Origin: HGM13233 sp964478515
GTDB lineage: Bacteria; Bacillota; Clostridia; Oscillospirales; Ruminococcaceae
NCBI GenBank assembly: GCA_964478515.1
Contig: CAYZIL010000029.1
Coordinates: 1 to 22,783 of the forward strand
Direction: 5' to 3'
Length of the DNA: 22,783 bases
Shown here: positions 7,727 to 15,329 of the stretch, one piece after another
Numbering within the stretch: the first letter of the stretch is position 1
Layout of the letters: every line of letters starts with the position of its first letter
Notes under the pieces: model-generated
What the model was told of the DNA's origin: nothing
Database searches by the model: none
What the model saw: the letters and a program-made list of their open reading frames with translations, nothing else
Program-made: the position numbers and the translations under genes

Positions 7727-9302
7727 ACAGGAAACCTCCCGCACCCGACGAGACCGGGTAGCCGAAACAGATTATCAGCAAAAACAGCGCCGCGGCGACC
7801 GGCACGCCGAACAGCAGCGGATGGGCGGCAAGGCGGGAGCGGATGCTGCGTTTGCGCTGCAACAGACTGACGATGAACAGCAGCAGCACCGCCGCCGGTA
7901 TGACCGCAAAATCAAAGCGGTTTTGCATCGGCAGCAGCAGAGACGACAATTCGACGCCGCGCCAGCCGGTAAATATGCGCGCCCACAGGCCCAGCCCGTC
8001 GCGAAGGGTACCGACTTCGGGCAGCACTTTAATAAGGGTGATAAGGAAAAAAGTCCGGCATACCTGCACGGCTTGCCAAAGACGGTTGCCGTCGCTTATA
8101 TGCAGCCGCTCGCGGAATTTTTTATATACGGGCTCCAGCCACAGCGACAGAATAATAAACAGTCCGTTGCAGCCGCCCCAGGCAATATATGCCCAGCTGG
8201 CGCCGTGCCAAAGACCGGTAGTCAGCCAGACGACGACCAGCGCAATAGTGGCGGGAACTGTGCGGCTGAATGTCTTACCCAACAGCTTTTGCGAGCTGCG
8301 GCCGCACTGCTGCGAGAAGCGCGAAACGGCAATGGGGTAGTAGATGTATTTTTTGAACCAGCTGCCGAGCGTAATGTGCCAGCGCCGCCAGTATTCGGCG
8401 ATGGATTTGGAAAAATAGGGCCGGAGAAAGTTTTCGCTCAGCTTGACACCGAGCATTTCGCTAAGGCCGCAGACAATATCCATATAGCCGGAAAAGTCGG
8501 CGTAGATTTGCACACTGTACAAAAACGCGCCCAGCAGCACGGTCGGCGCGGAATACTGCGCGTAGTTGGCAAAGACCAGCGCCACATAGGCCGCGACGCG
8601 GTCGGCAATGACCATTTTTTTAAAATAGCCCCACAGCATGCGCAGCGCGCCGCCGGCATAGTTTTCAAAACAGAAGGGATGCGCGGCGAAAAGCTGCTGT
8701 GAGAGCGGCTCGTACTCACCGATAGGGCCCTGAGTTATTTGGGGGAAAAAGGTGACAAAGGTGAGCAGTTTGGCAAAATTGCGCTGCGGCTCGCATTTTT
8801 CCCAGTAGACGTCTACGACGTACCCGACAGTTTGAAAGGTGTAAAAAGAAATGCCCAGCGGGGCAATGAGCGCGAGCGAGGTCGGCAAAGTGCCGCCGCC
8901 GCCGACTGCCGCGGCCAGAGCGGCAAATTGACTGAGCAGAAAGCCCAGGTACTTAAAACAGCACAGCGCGCCGACAAGCGCCAATATCGCCGCGGTCAAT
9001 ACCAGACGGCGGCGGTGCTGAAAGCGCTTTTTGAGCGCGGAGCGCTGCTCGCGGTTGAGCGAGTCGCGCGCGCTGTCAAGCGCCTGCTTTTGGCGCGCTG
9101 TCAAGCGCCGCATGGCGAGCGCGGCGACATAAGCGCAAGCTCCCGCGCCGACAATAAACACTATGTGGCGCGCATCGCTGAGGTAATAAAACAACACGCT
9201 GGCGGCGAACAGACAGCACCACTGCCAGCGGTGCGGGACACAGTAATATACTATTATAAGCGCCGCGGCGAAGCCGGCAAACGGCAGCGATACGAGCGAC
9301 AT
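7713..9302 (-). CDS. MBOAT family O-acyltransferase, AlgI-like
   Basis: A 529-aa membrane-bound O-acyltransferase with about ten hydrophobic segments. Signature blocks in order: PLGISFYTFQTVGY (148-161), FFPQITQGPIGEYE (185-198), YSVQIYADFSGYMDI (262-276), NFLRPYFSKSIAEYWRRWHI (291-310, His309) and TTGLWHGASW (361-370, His366, the expected catalytic His). These are the blocks of the AlgI/PatA branch, which acylates extracellular polysaccharides, rather than the shorter DltB form. A basic, charged loop at ~68-100 is notable. Here it should accept the acyl or aminoacyl group from the carrier protein encoded just upstream. The start ATG 9302 lies 1 nt after the carrier protein stop. Confidence 0.93.
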   Translation of the reverse strand: MSLVSLPFAGFAAALIIVYYCVPHRWQWCCLFAASVLFYYLSDARHIVFIVGAGACAYVAALAMRRLTARQKQALDSARDSLNREQRSALKKRFQHRRRLVLTAAILALVGALCCFKYLGFLLSQFAALAAAVGGGGTLPTSLALIAPLGISFYTFQTVGYVVDVYWEKCEPQRNFAKLLTFVTFFPQITQGPIGEYEPLSQQLFAAHPFCFENYAGGALRMLWGYFKKMVIADRVAAYVALVFANYAQYSAPTVLLGAFLYSVQIYADFSGYMDIVCGLSEMLGVKLSENFLRPYFSKSIAEYWRRWHITLGSWFKKYIYYPIAVSRFSQQCGRSSQKLLGKTFSRTVPATIALVVVWLTTGLWHGASWAYIAWGGCNGLFIILSLWLEPVYKKFRERLHISDGNRLWQAVQVCRTFFLITLIKVLPEVGTLRDGLGLWARIFTGWRGVELSSLLLPMQNRFDFAVIPAAVLLLFIVSLLQRKRSIRSRLAAHPLLFGVPVAAALFLLIICFGYPVSSGAGGFLYAQF

Positions 9303-9303
9303 G

Positions 9304-9534
9304 TCAGTCCTCCGCGCGAATCTTTTCTATCATCGCCCACATGGCGGCGGCGCTGTTGAAGTTTCCGTTTACCATGTACTTCGGGCTTATTTCAATATCA
9401 AACGCGTCGCACAGTTCGGAAATGAGCGTAATTATGCTGAAGGAGTCGAGCATTTTGCCGTCGATAAGGTTGTCGGCGGTCTCGTAGTCGATGTCGGGGT
9501 CGATGTCGCGAAGTATGTCCAGTAATTCGTCCAT
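9304..9534 (-). CDS. acyl/aminoacyl carrier protein (DltC-like)
   Basis: A 76-aa acidic four-helix carrier protein. The 4'-phosphopantetheine attachment site is Ser31 in DGKMLDSFSI, matching the D-S-(L/F) carrier motif. Its role would be to carry the residue activated by the adenylation enzyme encoded 9 nt upstream and present it to the MBOAT protein encoded 1 nt downstream. It resembles DltC (about 78 aa) more in size and neighbours than fatty-acid ACP, which would sit in a fab cluster. The ribosome site GAGGA precedes ATG 9534. A phosphopantetheinyl transferase is not in view. Confidence 0.9.
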   Translation of the reverse strand: MDELLDILRDIDPDIDYETADNLIDGKMLDSFSIITLISELCDAFDIEISPKYMVNGNFNSAAAMWAMIEKIRAED

Positions 9535-9543
9535 GGCGTCCTC

Positions 9544-11061
9544 TTAAAGCATTGATTTTAATTTTTGCCGGTCGGTCTTGCCGTTGGCGTTGAGCGGTAT
9601 TTTGTCGAGCAGGTTAACCCGGTTGGGCAGCATGTAGTCGCTCAGCTTGCCGCGCAGCTGCGAGCGCAGCTCGCGCGCGCTCAGCGCGCAGCCGGGCAAA
9701 AGCTCGCAAAACAGTACTATGCGCGAATGCGCCGTGTCGTACAAGCAGCAGCAGCGCCGCACGCCGTCGAGCGCGGCGGCCGCGGTTTCTATTTCGCCGA
9801 GCTCTATGCGACGCCCCATGTGTTTTATCTGGTTGTCGCGCCGCGCCGCAAATACCAGCTCGCCGCGCGCGTTATACTGCGCCATATCGCCGCTGCGAAA
9901 GTAGCGCCGCGCGCCGTCGCCGAAATCGCACACGCCGAAAACGGCGGCGGTGCGCGGCTCGTCGCGGAAATATCCGTTTGCCAAAGCGGGGCTGCTTATC
10001 CAAATTTCCCCGACAGTGCCGGGTTTGTCAATGCGGCGGCCGTCGGCGACAAGCCGCACGACGCTGTTGTCAAACGCGGCGCCGATAGGCAGCGCGTCGC
10101 TGTCGGCAAAATGCTCGTCGCGGCCGACGACCCGGTAACAGCAGGCGCCGGCCAGCTCGGACGAGCCGTAGAGATTGACGTAAAGCAGCTCGGGCAGCGC
10201 GGCGCGCCAGCGGTTAAGCTGCTTCATCGGAAACGACTCGCCTATAAAGAAGACGCGCCGCAGCGACGTCGGCAGTATTTCGCTGAAGGTATTTAGCTGA
10301 GTGACGACGCACAGCGCCGACGGCACCCAACTTATAAAAGTGACGTGTCTCTCGTTTAGATAGCGAATGAGATTGACAGGCAGAATAAACAGCGAGGAGT
10401 CAAGTATCTGTACTGTGACGCCGCTGAAGACCATGGCGTAAATATCCTTGGCCGAGGCGTCGAAGAAAAAGGGAGTCTGGTTGCCGAGAGTATCGTCAGC
10501 GTCAAAGGGAAAGCGCCCGGCAAAGGCGTTAAGGTAGCTGAGCATGGCGCCGTGGCTTTTGAGCACCCCTTTGGGCTCGCCGGTGGAGCCGGAGGTGTAA
10601 ACGACGTAAAGCGTCGAGCTCTCGTCGACGGCGGCGCAAATACCGGCCAAAACGCCCTCGTTGTCGGCGCTGAGCGCGCGCTCGTCGCAGTCAAACCAGA
10701 CCTCGGTGCCGGTGGTATTTCGCAGCAGCGGCTCGTCGTGTTCGCGGTGGGCGCTGAGCACCAGTTGCGGCGCGGCGTTGGCAAAAAGCAGCGCCAGCTT
10801 GTTTTGCGGCATGTCTGGGTCAACGGGAATGTAAAAATTGCCGCTGTAAAGACAGGCGAGAAAAAAGACAATCGTGTTAACGTCGTGGTGCGCCATTACC
10901 GCTATTGGACTTTCCCGCAAACCGCGCGCGGCAACAGCGCCGCCGAGCTGACGCGCGCGCCGGCGCAGTTCGCCGAAGCTGAGCGAACAGTGCGCGTCGG
11001 CAATGGCGGTGCGTTTTTCGGCCGCTGTCGCGGTAGACTCAAAACATTCGATCAAATTCAC
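9544..11061 (-). CDS. DltA-like amino-acid adenylation enzyme (AMP-dependent ligase)
   Basis: A 505-aa stand-alone adenylation domain: P-loop YTSGSTGEPKG (155-165), A4 region FFFDASAKDIY with Asp201 (in amino-acid-activating enzymes this Asp binds the substrate amino group), A5 NLYGSSELAG (296-305), A7 YFRSGDMA (387-394), A8 RRDNQIKHMGRRIELGEIE, and A10 NANGKTDR with the catalytic Lys near the C-terminus. Length and neighbours match DltA (D-alanine to DltC), but the A5 box reads NLYGSSE where DltA usually has N-T-Y-G-P-T-E, so the substrate may differ. It starts at GTG 11061, with AAAGGA about 10 nt upstream. It is the first gene of the A-C-B-D operon. Confidence 0.87.
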   Translation of the reverse strand: MNLIECFESTATAAEKRTAIADAHCSLSFGELRRRARQLGGAVAARGLRESPIAVMAHHDVNTIVFFLACLYSGNFYIPVDPDMPQNKLALLFANAAPQLVLSAHREHDEPLLRNTTGTEVWFDCDERALSADNEGVLAGICAAVDESSTLYVVYTSGSTGEPKGVLKSHGAMLSYLNAFAGRFPFDADDTLGNQTPFFFDASAKDIYAMVFSGVTVQILDSSLFILPVNLIRYLNERHVTFISWVPSALCVVTQLNTFSEILPTSLRRVFFIGESFPMKQLNRWRAALPELLYVNLYGSSELAGACCYRVVGRDEHFADSDALPIGAAFDNSVVRLVADGRRIDKPGTVGEIWISSPALANGYFRDEPRTAAVFGVCDFGDGARRYFRSGDMAQYNARGELVFAARRDNQIKHMGRRIELGEIETAAAALDGVRRCCCLYDTAHSRIVLFCELLPGCALSARELRSQLRGKLSDYMLPNRVNLLDKIPLNANGKTDRQKLKSML

Positions 11062-11100
11062 GCTTATGTGTTCCTTTCGCCGGCTTTCGACTACTGAATA

Positions 11101-11129
11101 AATATATCATCTTGACGCGGCAAAGTAAA
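11101..11129 (-). promoter_or_regulatory. promoter of the acylation operon
   Basis: On the minus strand, -35 TTTACT (11129-11124), a 17-bp spacer and -10 TATATT (11106-11101), about 40 nt ahead of the GTG start. A perfect palindrome, CTGCCGGCAG (11141-11150), lies just upstream and could be a regulator site. Confidence 0.65.
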
Positions 11130-11354
11130 CAATGCCGCGCCTGCCGGCAGCGCGCCGACAGGGGCGTTGGCGCACAAGAAAACTAATTTGCGATGCCGTT
11201 TGGTTTGCAGCCTGTGAAAGTAAACCGGCCATGAGTGAGACGTCTGCGAACAAAATAATTATGACAGCGGAATTTCAGCTTATTTAAAGATAACTGCTGT
11301 AGATTATTCTCATGGCAGAAGCAAGCCAAATCAAAGCTAAGGAAGCAACACATA

Positions 11355-13208
11355 ATGAAAACAGCAATTAAAAAATGCATTTCCTGCCTGGCGGCGGTTG
11401 CCTTGTTGGCAGTAATGCTGTGTGGTTGCGCCGGCGAGACGCAGACGGTCATCGCCCAAATAGAAAGCATAGACGGCAATACTGTAACTGCAACAGTAGG
11501 CGAGCTGAGTTCGGCCGGCGGTATGGGTTCCGGCTCGCAGGGCGAAAGCAGCGCCCCGACGGAGGGTTCGTCTGACGCGCCCAGCGGCACTGACGGCACA
11601 ACCCCGCCCGACATGCCCAGCGGCGAACAGGGCAGTGCGCCTACAGACCTGCCCGAAGACGCGCCCAGCGGCACTGACGGCACAACCCCGCCGGACGTGC
11701 CCGGCGGCGAACAGGGCAGCGCGCCGACAGAGGGTTCGTCTGACGCGCTTAGCGGCTCTGACGGCACGACCCCGCCGGCAATGCCCGGAAGTGAGCAGGG
11801 CGGCGACTCGGTCGGCGGCATGAATATGCGCACCTTTACAGCCGGTGACGAGACGGTGACATTTACAATAAAAAGCAGTACCGAAATAACCGTTGAGACC
11901 TCAGACGGCAGCGAGCAGGCCACCGTCGACGACCTGGCGGTCGGAGATATTATTGAAGTTGAGCTGACAAGCAGCAACAAGGCTGTCAGCGTAATGGTGG
12001 TAGATTTGTCGCTAGCCGGCAGCAGTTCGAACAGCAGCGGCGTCGACAACGGCACAGCGGCTAACACTATCGACAGCGACAGCGAGATTTCCGGCGCGAC
12101 TTACGAGTCTTCCGGCGACGACGAAAATGCGCTGCGCGTTACCGGCGCGACGGTGACGCTGGACGGCATAACCGTTACCAAGAGCGGCGGCGAGTCTTCC
12201 AGCACCGAGAACGGCGACTTTTACGGCGCCAATGCCGGCTTGCTGGCAATGGACGGCGCCACAGTGACAATTACCGACGCTGAGGTAAATACCGCCGCTG
12301 TCAACGGCAACGGCGTGTTCAGCTACGGCAGCGGCACGACGGTGAATATTTCCGACTCGGTAATTCGCACCACCGAACACAATTCCGGAGGCATTCAGAC
12401 GACCGGCGGCGGCACAATGAACGCAACTAATCTGGACGTGCAGACAGAGGGCGCCTCTTCCGCCGCAATCCGCAGCGACCGCGGCGGCGGCACAGTCAAT
12501 GTTGACGGCGGCAGCTATGTGACTAACGGCACCGGCTCGCCGGCAATTTACAGCACGGCGAATATTTCCGTGAGCAACGCCGTGCTGACGGCCAACAATT
12601 CCGAGGCTGTTGTTATAGAGGGACAGAATTCCGTCTCTTTGAGCGATTGCACCGTAAGCGGCAACATGTCCGGCACCTACGCCGAGGATAACAACGAGAA
12701 TATCCACTGCATAATGATTTACCAGAGCATGTCCGGCGACGCAGAAGTCGGCAGCGCGGCGTTCAGCATGGACGGCGGCACGCTGGAAAGTCTCAGCGGC
12801 GACATGATTTATGTCACCAACACGGCTTGTACAATAGCGCTCAGCGACGTCGAACTCGTTTACGCAAACGACACGCTGCTGCGTGTTGAGGGCAACGACA
12901 GCAGCCGCGGCTGGGGGACCGAGGGCGCCAATGGCGGCGACGTAATTTTTACGGCCGACGCGCAGACCATGGCGGGCAAAATTGTTGTCGACGACATCTC
13001 GTCGCTGACAATGACTATGCAAAACGGCAGCAGTTTTACCGGCAGCATAAACAGTGACGCTCAGCAGGGCACGGTCGACGTGACCATTGACGCGGGTTCC
13101 GTCTGGACTCTTACCGCGGACAGTTATATAACCTCTTTCAGTGGCGACTTGTCCTGTGTTGTCAGCAACGGCTATCACCTGTACGTCAACGGACAGCAGG
13201 CTGTCTGA
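11355..13208 (+). CDS. lipoprotein with repeat linker and right-handed beta-helix domain
   Basis: A 617-aa exported lipoprotein. Signal peptide with lipobox L-C-G-C (Cys25). Then a short domain, then three 28-residue Pro/Gly/Asp/Thr-rich repeats (residues 66-149; TDGTTPPDMPSGEQG type). A further small all-beta stretch (~155-220) follows, then a long region (~240-600) of short strands rich in N, S, T, G and D, with recurrent ATVT, NISVSNAVLTANNS, DGGTLESL turns. This is the look of a right-handed parallel beta-helix as in pectin-binding Cthe_2159-like (DUF4353 / carbohydrate-binding) proteins. I see no clear lyase active site, so glycan binding is the safer guess. AAGGAAG lies 9 nt before ATG 11355. 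It is transcribed divergently from the acylation operon; a strong terminator follows. Confidence 0.82.
   Translation: MKTAIKKCISCLAAVALLAVMLCGCAGETQTVIAQIESIDGNTVTATVGELSSAGGMGSGSQGESSAPTEGSSDAPSGTDGTTPPDMPSGEQGSAPTDLPEDAPSGTDGTTPPDVPGGEQGSAPTEGSSDALSGSDGTTPPAMPGSEQGGDSVGGMNMRTFTAGDETVTFTIKSSTEITVETSDGSEQATVDDLAVGDIIEVELTSSNKAVSVMVVDLSLAGSSSNSSGVDNGTAANTIDSDSEISGATYESSGDDENALRVTGATVTLDGITVTKSGGESSSTENGDFYGANAGLLAMDGATVTITDAEVNTAAVNGNGVFSYGSGTTVNISDSVIRTTEHNSGGIQTTGGGTMNATNLDVQTEGASSAAIRSDRGGGTVNVDGGSYVTNGTGSPAIYSTANISVSNAVLTANNSEAVVIEGQNSVSLSDCTVSGNMSGTYAEDNNENIHCIMIYQSMSGDAEVGSAAFSMDGGTLESLSGDMIYVTNTACTIALSDVELVYANDTLLRVEGNDSSRGWGTEGANGGDVIFTADAQTMAGKIVVDDISSLTMTMQNGSSFTGSINSDAQQGTVDVTIDAGSVWTLTADSYITSFSGDLSCVVSNGYHLYVNGQQAV
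11550..11801 (+). repeat. 84-bp in-frame tandem repeat, three copies
   Basis: Copies at 11550-11633, 11634-11717 and 11718-11801, each encoding 28 residues that begin SAPT and end EQG. The third copy is the most diverged. It forms the flexible linker of the lipoprotein and could vary in copy number by slippage. Confidence 0.9.
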
Positions 13209-13227
13209 GCACTAAAAAGTGAAAAGA

Positions 13228-13259
13228 GTGCCTTTCCTTCAGCGGAAAGGCACTTTTTT
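13228..13259 (+). terminator. rho-independent terminator of the beta-helix lipoprotein gene
   Basis: A perfect 10-bp stem, GTGCCTTTCC (13228-13237) with GGAAAGGCAC (13244-13253), a 6-nt loop and six Ts. It ends the lipoprotein transcript 20 nt past the stop. Confidence 0.95.
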
Positions 13260-13452
13260 GTTGCGCTTAAGTACTAAATCCTTCGCCGCAGCAATGCACT
13301 CAAAAACTGCCTGCTGTCTGGTGCGGTTAAGCGCTCCGGTGAACACGACGGCAGAAACGTTTTAGGCGCCGGATGAACTTTGGATTAATGGCCCTGTGCG
13401 TGCCGCGCTTTCAGTCGCGGTTGTTATTCGGCAGCGGTGAAACCGGCAGGTG
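13260..13452. other. intergenic leader region, nothing recognised
   Basis: This lies between the lipoprotein terminator and the pilin promoter. It contains a small CCGCG/CGCGG stem near 13413-13431 but no gene. I looked for a cyclic-di-GMP riboswitch, common before pilin genes, and did not find one. Confidence 0.5.
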
Positions 13453-13481
13453 TTTTAAAAATATTTCAAGCATGGTATAAT
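13453..13481 (+). promoter_or_regulatory. promoter of the pilin-like gene
   Basis: Perfect extended -10 TGG-TATAAT (TATAAT at 13476-13481) with a weak -35 TTTTAA (13453-13458) at 17 bp. Transcription would start close to the ribosome site GGAGG (13497-13501), giving a short leader. Confidence 0.75.
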
Positions 13482-13508
13482 AAAAGCACGATTTATGGAG
13501 GTTCGGCA

Positions 13509-14285
13509 ATGAACGGCACAAAAAAAGGGTTTACGCTTACCGAGATGATAGTGGTGCTGGTGATTTTGGCTATTCTGGCGGCACTGCTGATACCTGCTAT
13601 GTCCAAATGGATTGACAAGGCCCGCCGCAGCGAGGCGATTGTCGAGTGCCGCCAATGTGTTACCGCGGCACAGACGCTGCTTTCGGAAAGCTACGGCACG
13701 GACGCGACGCCCGACGTCGACGCAGACGCGGCGACACAGCTGGCAGAAGTGCCGGGAAACGTCATAGCGATTGCGCACAATGGCCGCAATATTAAACATC
13801 TAATTTATACCAACGACAAATACACTGTTTTTTATTGCAGCGACGGCGGCTGTTCGGTGTGCGGCTGTGACGGTTATTATACAATAATTGACGGTAACAG
13901 CAGCTCTCAGGCAATGGCGAACAGCACGTTTGCGGGCATCAGTTACCAATTTGCCCACCTTATCGGGTTTGGCGGCAGTAAAATTGACGGTGTCAACTCC
14001 ACCACGGACGGCATGTTCGCAAAAACCATATACGACAACCTCACCGCCGCCCAGCGGTCGTATTTGCAAAACGTATCCTGGTCAATAGTCAAACTCAGCG
14101 ATGGCAGTTACTCACTCTATTTTACCTCGCAGAATTACGGCTCCTCGTCAGTCTCGGGAATAAAAGTCTACAACTACAACCTGTCAACCGGCGAGTACCG
14201 CTATACGCTCAGCGGGCGCGTAAATACCGGCTTTGTGCTCAGCAGCGGCAGCAACTGGTCCGAGTGGTCGCCGACGATGGACTGA
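13509..14285 (+). CDS. type IV pilin-like protein with cysteine cluster
   Basis: A 258-aa protein with a textbook class III (prepilin) signal: K-K-G7|F8-T-L-T-E12-M-I-V-V-L, a hydrophobic helix to ~residue 31, and a charged continuation. Cleavage after Gly7 would place Glu at +5. A C47-x2-C50 pair lies in the helix, and C110-x4-C115-x2-C118-x-C120 lies in the globular domain, an unusually dense cluster for a pilin. The C-terminal half is rich in Tyr, Ser and Gly beta-strand sequence. ATG 13509 is 7 nt after GGAGG; an in-frame extension to 13437 has no ribosome site and would bury the signal. It is probably the major or an orphan subunit of the pilus-like machine encoded on the other strand (15746-21626). 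No prepilin peptidase gene is in the window. Confidence 0.88.
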   Translation: MNGTKKGFTLTEMIVVLVILAILAALLIPAMSKWIDKARRSEAIVECRQCVTAAQTLLSESYGTDATPDVDADAATQLAEVPGNVIAIAHNGRNIKHLIYTNDKYTVFYCSDGGCSVCGCDGYYTIIDGNSSSQAMANSTFAGISYQFAHLIGFGGSKIDGVNSTTDGMFAKTIYDNLTAAQRSYLQNVSWSIVKLSDGSYSLYFTSQNYGSSSVSGIKVYNYNLSTGEYRYTLSGRVNTGFVLSSGSNWSEWSPTMD

Positions 14286-14322
14286 CGCTGTAACGGCATT
14301 GTAACTTAACGTTAATACTGTA

Positions 14323-14355
14323 TTGACATATTCTTTTGCCCGGCAATGGTATGAT
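14323..14355 (+). promoter_or_regulatory. promoter of the DUF4349 lipoprotein gene
   Basis: Extended -10 TGG-TATGAT (14350-14355), very like the pilin promoter. A TTGACA (14323-14328) lies upstream but at 21 bp, too far for ideal contact, so the extended -10 probably does most of the work. Confidence 0.55.
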
Positions 14356-14376
14356 GTGGAAAAGGGAGGTCGTACA

Positions 14377-15264
14377 ATGAAAAAATTCTTATGCTTGCTC
14401 ACAGCGGCGCTGTGTGTGACAGCGTTTAGCGCCTGCGCCGCCGGAAGTTCGGCAGACTCTTCATACGAGTCAAACAGCGGCGCCTATTCCGAGTCCGGAG
14501 GGGTGGGGTACGACGCCCAGTCCACCGAGAACTCGTCAGCGGGCGCAGAATATGGTTTGAAGATAGTCTACACCGCCGACATAAGCGTTGAGACCTATGA
14601 GTTTGACGACAGTCTTGCGGCCATAAAAAAAGCAGTCGCCGAAGCCGGCGGCTATGTTTCCGACACCAACGTCAACAATTACAGCGGCAACCGCTACGCG
14701 TATGTGACCGCGCGCATTCCCGCGCAGGAATACGAGAGCTTTTTGGCGCGCGGCAGCGAATTCGGCACGGTCGTCGCCCAAAGCAGCAGCTCGCAAGACA
14801 TCACCTCCAGCTACATTGACACCGAAGCGCGGCTGAGCGCGCTGGAGGCTCAGCGCGAGCAATTGCTGAAGTTGTTGGACTCGGCAACCAGTGTCGAGGA
14901 TGTTATTTCGATTCAGGACAGGCTTTCAGACGTTATTTACCAAATAGAGGACTTGACGCGCACGCTGAAAACCTACGACGACATGGTCAGCTTCTGCACA
15001 GTAAATATTAATCTGAACGACATCAGCAACGCCGGCGCTCTTGAAAAGACGTTCGGCAGCCAAGTCGCCGCGGCCGTCAAGGGCTCGGCGCGCGGAATTG
15101 TGACGTTTTTGCGTGGTTTTGTTATTGTAATAATTTATGTTTTGCCGTACGCCATTATTGCGGCGCTGATCGCCGTGGCAGTTATTGCCGTAATTCGCCG
15201 CCGCCGCGCCAAAAAAATGGCCGCGCCCAAACGGGAAATACCGCAGCAAACAAGTGATAAATAG
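14377..15264 (+). CDS. DUF4349 domain lipoprotein, membrane-tethered at both ends
   Basis: A 295-aa exported protein. Signal peptide with lipobox F-S-A-C (Cys20), a Ser/Glu/Tyr linker (21-60), then the DUF4349 domain. This begins with LKIVYTADISVETYEFDDS, passes through GGYVSDTNV and YVTARIPAQEYESF, and contains an E-A-R-L-x-A-L-x-x-Q-R-E-Q-L-L coiled coil (~145-200). A C-terminal TM helix (~245-270) and the basic tail RRRRAKK follow. This order is typical of the family, whose function is not established; roles in envelope integrity are suggested by its topology only. GGGAGGT is 6 nt before ATG 14377. It sits between the pilin gene and the LysM gene, each with its own promoter. Confidence 0.88.
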   Translation: MKKFLCLLTAALCVTAFSACAAGSSADSSYESNSGAYSESGGVGYDAQSTENSSAGAEYGLKIVYTADISVETYEFDDSLAAIKKAVAEAGGYVSDTNVNNYSGNRYAYVTARIPAQEYESFLARGSEFGTVVAQSSSSQDITSSYIDTEARLSALEAQREQLLKLLDSATSVEDVISIQDRLSDVIYQIEDLTRTLKTYDDMVSFCTVNINLNDISNAGALEKTFGSQVAAAVKGSARGIVTFLRGFVIVIIYVLPYAIIAALIAVAVIAVIRRRRAKKMAAPKREIPQQTSDK

Positions 15265-15293
15265 TTGACTTTTCACGGCGTTATTTGTATATT
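15265..15293 (+). promoter_or_regulatory. promoter of the LysM gene
   Basis: -35 TTGACT (15265-15270), a 17-bp spacer and -10 TATATT (15288-15293). The -35 starts at the last base of the previous gene's stop region. A strong match, suggesting high expression. Confidence 0.8.
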
Positions 15294-15329
15294 ATAAATA
15301 AAGTAAACCTAAAAATGAGGAGAAACATT

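Noticed and set aside
6689..8702. Long plus-strand frames opposite the MBOAT and SGNH genes
   Set aside because: They are antisense shadows of GC-rich genes: biased composition, no ribosome sites, no family motifs, while the minus-strand proteins have clear motifs.
7713..9302. Calling the MBOAT protein DltB
   Set aside because: Its length (529 aa) and the YWRRWHITLG and TTGLWHGASW blocks fit the AlgI branch better. The neighbours are Dlt-like, so the name is left open.
12012..13178. 388-codon minus-strand frame under the beta-helix lipoprotein gene
   Set aside because: It is an antisense shadow produced by the repetitive Gly/Asp/Ser/Thr codons. The plus-strand product has a signal peptide, ribosome site and terminator.
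13375..13430. Possible cyclic-di-GMP riboswitch before the pilin gene
   Set aside because: The minus strand has CACGCACAGGGC, like the opening of the GEMM-I motif. It is on the wrong strand for the pilin, and the second conserved block (GGGACGCAAAGCC type) is missing.
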